A DNA stretch of 64,000 nucleotides from Massilia mucilaginosa (GTDB lineage Bacteria > Pseudomonadota > Gammaproteobacteria > Burkholderiales > Burkholderiaceae_D): assembly GCF_011682145.1 (NCBI RefSeq), contig NZ_WHJH01000001.1, positions 434,001 to 498,000 of the forward strand, written 5' to 3'. Shown here piece after piece: positions 58,029 to 64,000 of this stretch. Under the pieces are notes generated by a model. The model was not told where the DNA came from and ran no database searches. It was given only the letters and a program-made list of their open reading frames with translations. How positions within the stretch are numbered: the first letter of the stretch is position 1; each line of letters starts with the position of its first letter. Position numbers and translations under genes: made by a program.

Positions 58029-58886
58029 ATGCAAACCCGTTCAGCCTTCCTGTGGCGCCTGCTGGCCCAGGCCAGCCTCGCACTCCTGGCGCTGACCCAG
58101 GCCGCGCAGGCGGCCCCGGCCACCAAGGCCAGCCTGCGCGCGTACTTCGAGGCCACCGGCATGGCGCGCCAGATGAGCACCTCCATGCAAGCGATCGCAC
58201 AAGCCCAGCAAGACGAATGGCAGGCCGAAAGCGACCCCGTGAGAAAGGCCGCGCAAAAAGGCGTGCTGGACGACTTCAATGCGCGCATGCGCACCCGCAT
58301 GGTCTGGAGCAAGGTCGAGCCGCTCGCGCTGGCCAGCTACCAGGCGCATCTGAGCGAAAGCGATGTCAAGGCCCTGCTCGCGCATGCCCGTACGCCTGCC
58401 GGACAATTGCGTTACCACAAACTAAACCCGGCCATGCTCAAGCAGTTGCCGGCCGTCCAGAAATACTTGCTGAGCGTGCTTTCCCAGGTCGCCGCCAAGC
58501 CAGCGCCGGCGGCGCCCGCAGCCGCGCTGGCGCCGGCGGGACCGGACCAGGCCCTGTTGCTCACCTATCTGCGCACCATTCCGGGCGAGAAAGAAGATTT
58601 CGAGGAAAACATGGCGGCGATGGAAGACCTGATGGGCTTGTCGATCGACGCCGGCGGCGACGCCGCCGGCGAGACACTGCTCGCGCGCACCCTGGCCGAG
58701 CTGAAAGCGCAGCTCTCGTTCGACCAGGTCACCCTGCTCAAGGCGCGCCTGCTGAGCGGCGTCCTGAGCGACGCTGAACTGGCCCTGCTGATCGACGACA
58801 ACCGGCGCCCGCAGCGCCGCGAGCAACTGCGCAAGCTGCGCAAAGCCGAGCAGCAATTCCAGCGGCGCATGATCAACACCATGTAA
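58029..58886 (+). CDS. DUF2059-type secreted protein, first paralogue
   Basis: A 285-residue protein with signal MQTRSAFLWRLLAQASLALLALTQAAQAA, then two helical DUF2059-like domains. The first (KASLRAYFEATGMARQMSTSMQAI... LASYQAHLSESDVKALLAHARTPAGQLRYHKLNPAMLKQLP) matches the DUF2059 pattern. An Ala/Pro linker precedes the second helical segment. The start at 58029 is chosen over GTG 58011. It is paired with a paralogue 50 bp downstream. Confidence 0.82.
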   Translation: MQTRSAFLWRLLAQASLALLALTQAAQAAPATKASLRAYFEATGMARQMSTSMQAIAQAQQDEWQAESDPVRKAAQKGVLDDFNARMRTRMVWSKVEPLALASYQAHLSESDVKALLAHARTPAGQLRYHKLNPAMLKQLPAVQKYLLSVLSQVAAKPAPAAPAAALAPAGPDQALLLTYLRTIPGEKEDFEENMAAMEDLMGLSIDAGGDAAGETLLARTLAELKAQLSFDQVTLLKARLLSGVLSDAELALLIDDNRRPQRREQLRKLRKAEQQFQRRMINTM

Positions 58887-58936
58887 GCGCAGCGCCGCCA
58901 GCGCACTGATTTTTTACCACCCTGCCGAAAGCCACC

Positions 58937-59869
58937 ATGCACGCATCCCTCATCAGCGCCGGGCGCTACGCCGCCACCGCATTCGTCTTCACCCTGGCCA
59001 TGGCGCAAGCCCACGCCGCCCCTGCTACCAAGGAAACCCTGCACCGCTATTTCGAGGTTTCCAAGATCTCCAGCCTGACCGACAATGTCGTCGACACCAT
59101 GTCGGCGGTCAAGGCCAAGGAATGGAAGGAAGAAACCAAGCCGAAGGAAAAGGCCAAAAAGAAGGCCATGTACGACCAGACCAACAAGATTATCCGCAAA
59201 TACGTCAAATGGTCCGCGCTCGAACCGATCGCCATCGAGACTTACCAGAAGGAGCTGGAAGAAGCCGATGTGCAGGAGATGATCGTCCATGCGCAAAGCC
59301 CGGTCGGCCAGATCATCACCAACAAGATGACGCCTGCCATCATCAAGCAGTTGCCGGAGGTGGGCAAGTATCTGGAGGAACGCGTCGAGGCGCTCAGTGC
59401 GCAAAAGCCCGGCGCCCCGGCACCGGCGCCGCTGCCGCCCGCGCCGCCAGCGAACCGGAAGGAAGCGCTGGCGCGCACCCTGATGCTCGAGATGCCCGGC
59501 GCGCGCGAAGAATTCACGGCGATGATGGCGACGATGAGCGAGCGCATGATGGAAAGCGTGGCCGTCCTCGTCGGTGAGGACAGCGCCACGGGCATGGAAG
59601 CCGAGACCAGGCGCCTCGCCACCCTGTTCAAGGAACAGGTGACGTTCGAAGAAATCGTCGCCCTGAAAGCGCGCGCGATCGGCAACGACCTGAGCGAAGC
59701 CGACCTCAGCGCCGTTATCGAAGACAACAAGAAGCCGGCCCGCCGCGCCCAGCTGATCAAGGCCAAAAAGGCCGAGGCCGCGATGCAGGAGCGTATGAAC
59801 ACCTATCTGCAGGAGACCGTCTTCCCGGTGATGGTGCCGGAACTGATGAAAGCGATGGACAAAAAATAG
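58937..59869 (+). CDS. DUF2059-type secreted protein, second paralogue
   Basis: A 310-residue protein with signal MHASLISAGRYAATAFVFTLAMAQAHAA. It is aligned through most of its length with the preceding product: APATKETLHRYFEVSKISSL, SALEPIAIETYQKELEEADVQEMIVHAQSPVGQ, an Ala/Pro linker and a C-terminal segment with RAIGNDLSEADLSAVIEDNKKPARRAQLIKAKKAEAAMQERM. A more basic stretch (about 60-80) is not shared. The tandem copies suggest recent duplication. Function unknown. Confidence 0.82.
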   Translation: MHASLISAGRYAATAFVFTLAMAQAHAAPATKETLHRYFEVSKISSLTDNVVDTMSAVKAKEWKEETKPKEKAKKKAMYDQTNKIIRKYVKWSALEPIAIETYQKELEEADVQEMIVHAQSPVGQIITNKMTPAIIKQLPEVGKYLEERVEALSAQKPGAPAPAPLPPAPPANRKEALARTLMLEMPGAREEFTAMMATMSERMMESVAVLVGEDSATGMEAETRRLATLFKEQVTFEEIVALKARAIGNDLSEADLSAVIEDNKKPARRAQLIKAKKAEAAMQERMNTYLQETVFPVMVPELMKAMDKK

Positions 59870-59873
59870 GCCG

Positions 59874-62168
59874 TCAGGCCAGGCGCAGCGGCAAGCTGCG
59901 CAAGCGCTGCCCGGTCAGTTTGAACAGCGCGTTGGCCAGCGCCGGCGCGATCGGCGGCGTGCCGGGCTCCCCGACTCCCTCGGGCGGCTCGGCGCTCTTG
60001 ATGATCACCGTCTCGACCTCGGGCGCGCTGTCGATCCGCAGCACCGGGTAATCGCCAAAATTGCCCTGCTCGATGCGCCCGTTTTTCACGGTGATCTCGC
60101 CTCCCAGCGCGGCCGACAGGCCGAACACCACCGCCGACTCCATCTGCTGCGCGATGATGTTCGGGTTGACCGCCAGCCCGCAATCGATGGCGCACACCAC
60201 GCGGTGCACGCGGATTTGCTTGCCCGTCACCGACACCTCGGCCACTTGCGCCACGATGCTGCCGAACGACTGGTGCAGGGCCACGCCATGCGCGCGTCCG
60301 GCCGGCGCCGTGCCGGCTTTGGCCAGCGCCGCGTCGAGCACCGCCAGGTGGCGCGGATGGCGCGCCAGCAGCGCGCGCCGGAACGGCGCCCCATCCTGCC
60401 CGGCCGCATGCGCCAGTTCGTCGATGAAGCTTTCCTTGAAAAAGGCATTGTGCGAGTGCCCGACCGAGCGCCAGTAACCGAGCGGCACGGCGCTGTCGAC
60501 GATCACGTGCACCACGCGCTGGTTGTCGATCTCGTACTGCATGTCGTATTCGCCTTCGGCCGTGGTCTTGTCCGGGCCGACGCCGGGCAGGCCCAGGTTG
60601 CGCGGAAAATACTGGTGCCCGATCGAGCCGCTGGCCGACTTGTTGTCGTAGGCGACGATACGGCCCTGCGCGTCCACGCTGCCGCTAAAGCGCGCCAGCG
60701 CGGCCGGCCGGTACACATCGTGCGTCATATCGTCCTCGCGCGACCAGACCAGCTGCACCGGCTTGCCGCCGGCCGCCATGGCCAGCGCCACCGCCTGCCC
60801 CACCATGTCCACTTCCAGCCGGCGCCCGAAGCCGCCGCCGAGCAGCATCACCTCGACCGACACGTCGGCGCGCGCCACGCCCGCCACCTTGGCCGCCATG
60901 TCGACGCACATGCTCGGCACCTGGGTCGAGGCCCACAGCCTGACCTTGCCGTGCGCGACCTGCGCGGTGCAGTTGACCGGCTCCATGGTGGCATGCGCGA
61001 GGAACGGCGCGCGGTATTCGGCGCGGATGGTCTTGCCCCCTGCCTTCACCGCCCCGGTGGCCGCGGCCACGTCGCCCGTCTCGTAGTAGGTGAAGCCCGA
61101 TTCGTTATCGAGCGCGCTGGCGAACTGCTTGAAAATAGCGGCGCTCGACAGGCCGGCGTTGGCGCCCTCGTCCCACTTGACGGCCAGCGCGCCGAGCGCC
61201 TGGCGCGCGCGCCAGTAAGAATCGGCAATCACCGCCACCCCGGCGCCGGCGCCGGTCCGGTGGCTCGCCGGAGGCGCCAGCCCGACCACCGCCACCACGC
61301 CCGGCATGGCTTTGGCGGCGGCGGCGTCGAACGACGCGACTTTGCCGCCCACCACCGGCGACATCGTCAGCGCCGCATACAGCATGCCGGGCGGGCGCGC
61401 GTCGATCCCGAACAGGGCGCTGCCATTGACCTTGGCCGGCGAATCGCGGCGCGCCTGCGGGGTGCCGATCAGGGTGAACTCGGCCGGCTCCTTGAGGCGC
61501 ACGTCGCCAGGTCCGATGTCGAGCCCCGCCGCCGCCGCTTTCGCCGCCAGGCTGCCGTACGAGGCGCGCTTGCCGCCCGGGTGCACCACGAAGCCGGCGC
61601 TGCCCTTGCACTGCGCGGCCGGCACGCCCCACTCCTGCGCGGCGGCGGCAATGAGCATGGCGCGCGCCACGGCGCCGGCTTCGCGCATCGGCAGCCAGGC
61701 ATCCTTGACGCTGCTCGATCCGCCCGTCATCATGATGCCCATCTCGCGCGCCACTTTGGCGAGCATCCACTGCGCGCCTTCCTTGACGCTGCCGCGGTCG
61801 TCGGGATGGAAGGGCAGCGTCTCGCGCAGCACTTCCAGGTTGCTGAAGATCTTGTCGATCGGCGCCTGGCTGATGCGCACCTGCGCCAGCGGCACGTCGA
61901 GCTCCTCGGCCAGCAGCATCGGCAGCGCGGTGTTGACGCCCTGCCCCATCTCACAGCGCGGCACCACCACCGACACGGTGCCGTCGGGCGCGATCGCCAC
62001 CCAGCCGTTCAGGGCCACCGCGCCGCCGCCCAGCACCAGCGGCTGCGCGCTGTGCAGGCGCTGGCGCGGCGGCTGCACGCCCCAGCCCACCACCAGCGCG
62101 CCGCCGGCGGCCAGGCCGCCCAGCAGGAAACGGCGGCGGGTCTTGTTCTTCGGTGCGTTCTGGCTCAT
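59874..62168 (-). CDS. Tat-exported molybdenum hydroxylase large subunit (IorB/isoquinoline 1-oxidoreductase beta type)
   Basis: A 764-residue xanthine-oxidase-family molybdopterin subunit. The N-terminal twin-arginine signal (KTRRRFLLGGLAAGGALV) predicts periplasmic export after folding. The two-part IorB arrangement is seen: PRCEMGQGVNTALPMLLAEEL near residue 70, LLGGGFGRRLEVDMVGQAVALA, YWRSVGHSHNAFFKESFIDELA, and the catalytic Glu in GVGEPGTPPIAPALANALF. Relatives oxidise N-heteroaromatic compounds or aldehydes and need a [2Fe-2S] small subunit (IorA), which is not adjacent. The frame up to 63743 passes into the next gene's antisense and was cut at the signal. Confidence 0.9.
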   Translation of the reverse strand: MSQNAPKNKTRRRFLLGGLAAGGALVVGWGVQPPRQRLHSAQPLVLGGGAVALNGWVAIAPDGTVSVVVPRCEMGQGVNTALPMLLAEELDVPLAQVRISQAPIDKIFSNLEVLRETLPFHPDDRGSVKEGAQWMLAKVAREMGIMMTGGSSSVKDAWLPMREAGAVARAMLIAAAAQEWGVPAAQCKGSAGFVVHPGGKRASYGSLAAKAAAAGLDIGPGDVRLKEPAEFTLIGTPQARRDSPAKVNGSALFGIDARPPGMLYAALTMSPVVGGKVASFDAAAAKAMPGVVAVVGLAPPASHRTGAGAGVAVIADSYWRARQALGALAVKWDEGANAGLSSAAIFKQFASALDNESGFTYYETGDVAAATGAVKAGGKTIRAEYRAPFLAHATMEPVNCTAQVAHGKVRLWASTQVPSMCVDMAAKVAGVARADVSVEVMLLGGGFGRRLEVDMVGQAVALAMAAGGKPVQLVWSREDDMTHDVYRPAALARFSGSVDAQGRIVAYDNKSASGSIGHQYFPRNLGLPGVGPDKTTAEGEYDMQYEIDNQRVVHVIVDSAVPLGYWRSVGHSHNAFFKESFIDELAHAAGQDGAPFRRALLARHPRHLAVLDAALAKAGTAPAGRAHGVALHQSFGSIVAQVAEVSVTGKQIRVHRVVCAIDCGLAVNPNIIAQQMESAVVFGLSAALGGEITVKNGRIEQGNFGDYPVLRIDSAPEVETVIIKSAEPPEGVGEPGTPPIAPALANALFKLTGQRLRSLPLRLA

Positions 62169-62241
62169 TGCAGTCTCATGGCGTGCGTGGGGAGTGGCAC
62201 TGTAGCATGCGCGCCGCGCGGCGACAGTACGACCTAAGGGG

Positions 62242-62281
62242 GGGGCGCGAGTTACAGGGGCGCGAGTTACAGGGGCGCGAG
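62242..62281. repeat. Three 15-bp tandem repeats over a stop codon
   Basis: Two exact copies of GGGGCGCGAGTTACA (62242-62256, 62257-62271) and a partial third from 62272. Read on the minus strand, each encodes the last five codons of the PAS-GGDEF-EAL gene, Leu-Ala-Pro-Leu-stop. The first of these stops met by the ribosome (62269-62267) ends the gene; the second copy lies in the trailer. Confidence 0.9.
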
Positions 62282-64000
62282 CCGGTTCCAGCGCGCCAGG
62301 ATCGCGTCCGGCAGCTCCGGGCGGCTGTACAGGTAGCCCTGCGCCTGGTTGCAGCCGTGGCGCAGCAAGAAGGCGGCCTGCTCGTCGGTCTCGACCCCTT
62401 CCGCGATGACCGACAGGTTCATGCTCTTGCCAAGCTGGATGATGGCGATCGCGATCGCCTCGTCGTTGACGTCGGTCGAGATATCCTTGATGAAGCTGCG
62501 GTCGATTTTCAAGGTCTGCACCGGCAGTTGCTTGAGGTAGGCCAGCGACGAGTAGCCGGTGCCGAAATCGTCGATCGCCAGGCCCACGCCGATCGAATGC
62601 AGGTCGTTGATGAAGACCAGCGCGTCGCCGGTATTCATGATCACCGACTCGGTCACTTCCAGCTGCAGGCGCTGCGGCGCCAGGCCGGTTTCCTGGAGGA
62701 TGTCGGCCACCATGTTGACGATGCTGCCGCGTTCGAACTGCTTGACCGACAGGTTGACCGCGATCTTCGGCACATGCAGGCCGGCCGCTTCCCAGCGGAT
62801 CATCTGGCGGCAGGCCTCTTCCAGCACCCACTTGCCGAGCTGGTTGATGAAGCCCGTATCTTCGGCCAGCGGGATGAAGCGCACCGGCGTCACATTGCCC
62901 AGCTCCGGATTGTGCCAGCGCACCAGCGCCTCGACCCCGATCAGGCGGCCCGTGTCGATTTCGACCTGCGGCTGGTAGTTCAGGAAAATCTCGTTCTTGT
63001 CGATCGAGCGGCGCAGCATCGCTTCCAGGCGCAGGCGCTCGACGCCTTCGCCGGTCATCGACGGCGCATAGAACCGATAGCCGTTGCGCCCGCGCGCCTT
63101 GGCCTGGTACATGGCCACGTCGGCATTGCGGATCAGCATGGTCAGGTCGGCCGCATCGTCCGGGAACACGCTGATGCCGACACTGCCGGTGACGAACAGC
63201 TCGTAATCGGAAATGATGAAAGGCTGTTCGAACATGGCCATCAGTTTTTCGGCCACCAGGCCGGCGCCGACCTGGCCGCCCACATTTTCGAGCAGGACGA
63301 TGAATTCGTCGCCGCCCAGGCGCGCCAGCGTGTCGCCTTCGCGCAGCTTGCCCTGCAGGGCCGCCGCTACCTGTTTGAGCAATTCGTCGCCCACATGGTG
63401 GCCGAGCGTGTCGTTGACGTTCTTGAAGCGATCGAGGTCGATGAACATCACCGCCAGCTGCTGGCCGTCGCGCGAGGCGCGCGCCAGCGCGTGTTGCAGG
63501 CGGTCGTGGAACAGCAGGCGGTTGGGCAGCGCGGTGAGCGAATCGTGGTGCGCCATGTGGTCGAGCTGCTCCTGCGATTCCTTGACCTTGGTGATATCGC
63601 TGAACACCGCCACATAGTGCGTGGTCGCGCCGTGGTCGTCGCGCACCGCGGAGACGGTCAGCCACTGCAGATAGGTTTCGCCGTTCTTGCGCGTGTCCCA
63701 GCGCTCGCCGCGCCAGAAGCCGTTTTCTTCCAGTTCGGCCCACATCTGCTGGTACATGGCCGGACTTTCGGTGGAAGAACGGGTCAGGCGCACATCCTTG
63801 CCGACCGCTTCGATGTCGGTGAAGCCGGTGATCTGGGTGAACGCCGGGTTGACCGCCACGATCACGAGATCGACGTCGATCACCATCACGGCATCGGCGA
63901 TATGTTCGAGCACCGTGGCCGACAGGCGCAGCTTTTCCTCGGCCTCGCGCCGCTCGGTGACGTCGGCATAGACCCAGATGCTGCCGCCGTTGGGGCGTTC
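62267..64000 (-). CDS. PAS-GGDEF-EAL cyclic-di-GMP protein, N-terminus beyond the window
   Basis: An open frame of 577 codons to the window edge, so the start is not seen. The part read begins inside a PAS/PAC domain (SIWVYADVTERREAEEKL), continues with a second PAS (VLEHIADAVMVIDVDLVIVAVNPAFTQITGF), a GGDEF domain with intact RLGGDEFIVLL, and an EAL domain with VEALVRW, AVNLSVKQF, TESVIMN, IDDFGTGYSSLAYLKQLPV, IDRSFIKDI and VIAEGVE. Both motifs are intact, so it could make and/or degrade c-di-GMP. The PilZ protein at 45.2 kb could respond to it. Confidence 0.93.
   Translation of the reverse strand, partial: ERPNGGSIWVYADVTERREAEEKLRLSATVLEHIADAVMVIDVDLVIVAVNPAFTQITGFTDIEAVGKDVRLTRSSTESPAMYQQMWAELEENGFWRGERWDTRKNGETYLQWLTVSAVRDDHGATTHYVAVFSDITKVKESQEQLDHMAHHDSLTALPNRLLFHDRLQHALARASRDGQQLAVMFIDLDRFKNVNDTLGHHVGDELLKQVAAALQGKLREGDTLARLGGDEFIVLLENVGGQVGAGLVAEKLMAMFEQPFIISDYELFVTGSVGISVFPDDAADLTMLIRNADVAMYQAKARGRNGYRFYAPSMTGEGVERLRLEAMLRRSIDKNEIFLNYQPQVEIDTGRLIGVEALVRWHNPELGNVTPVRFIPLAEDTGFINQLGKWVLEEACRQMIRWEAAGLHVPKIAVNLSVKQFERGSIVNMVADILQETGLAPQRLQLEVTESVIMNTGDALVFINDLHSIGVGLAIDDFGTGYSSLAYLKQLPVQTLKIDRSFIKDISTDVNDEAIAIAIIQLGKSMNLSVIAEGVETDEQAAFLLRHGCNQAQGYLYSRPELPDAILARWNRLAPL

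Noticed and set aside
59874-63743. A single 1289-residue frame spanning iorB and part of the GGDEF/EAL gene
   Set aside because: Only the part from 62168 down makes sense (twin-arginine signal then IorB); the upstream part is a frame-shifted reading of the GGDEF/EAL gene.

Overview
The window looks like chromosomal DNA of a GC-rich betaproteobacterium, most likely Oxalobacteraceae (the Massilia/Duganella/Janthinobacterium group). The evidence is the carA-carB-greA / yhbY-rlmE-ftsH-folP-glmM order, the complete pstSCAB-phoU-phoB-phoR block facing ppk, and the codon use. This placement comes from gene content and was not tested by a search.

Layout. 1-3.3 kb: end of a secreted hypothetical gene, a GmrSD-like DUF262 protein of visibly lower GC, then tRNA-Arg(UCU) and tRNA-Pro(UGG). 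3.4-14.9 kb: housekeeping genes (glmM, folP, ftsH, rlmE, yhbY, a DUF4149 membrane protein, greA, carB, carA) with two strong hairpins and a 127-bp imperfect palindrome between carB and greA. 14.9-17.8 kb: small accessory genes (hypothetical, cytochrome c, DUF1348, GlcG/HbpS-like, patatin lipoprotein). 17.9-27.7 kb: the phosphate block phoR-phoB-phoU-pstB-pstA-pstC-pstS on the minus strand and ppk-sixA plus a 40-residue membrane peptide on the plus strand. A textbook-spaced Pho box serves each side of the pstS/ppk divergence.

27.7-41 kb: a putrescine-type binding protein, a FadR-type GntR regulator overlapping a pseudopilin gene, two secreted pectate lyases (PL3 and PL1), and a compact nine-gene type II secretion/type IV pilus-like operon (gspF, gspE, PilM-, PilN-, PilO- and PilP/GspC-like genes, a TPR-secretin, two GspG-like pseudopilins) joined by ATGA-type overlaps. 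Five 13-bp GGTC-N-GACC-like palindromes lie in pairs or triplets two helical turns apart, both next to the secretion promoter and upstream of the pectate lyases. They resemble FadR-family operators, so one local regulator may control both pectinase synthesis and its export.

41-53 kb: an Rpn-type nuclease, a PuuA-like glutamine synthetase, an orphan fliD, a PilZ protein, radA-alr, lplT, and a tsaB-rimI-udg-DUF1853 operon. The UDG has an altered first motif. 52.5-59.9 kb: a plus-strand run of envelope proteins of unknown function (thioredoxin-like, coiled-coil with 20-residue repeats, TPR and Sel1 proteins, an internally duplicated membrane protein, two tandem DUF2059 paralogues). 59.9-64 kb: a Tat-exported IorB-type molybdenum hydroxylase subunit without its small subunit, and a PAS-GGDEF-EAL protein cut by the window edge.
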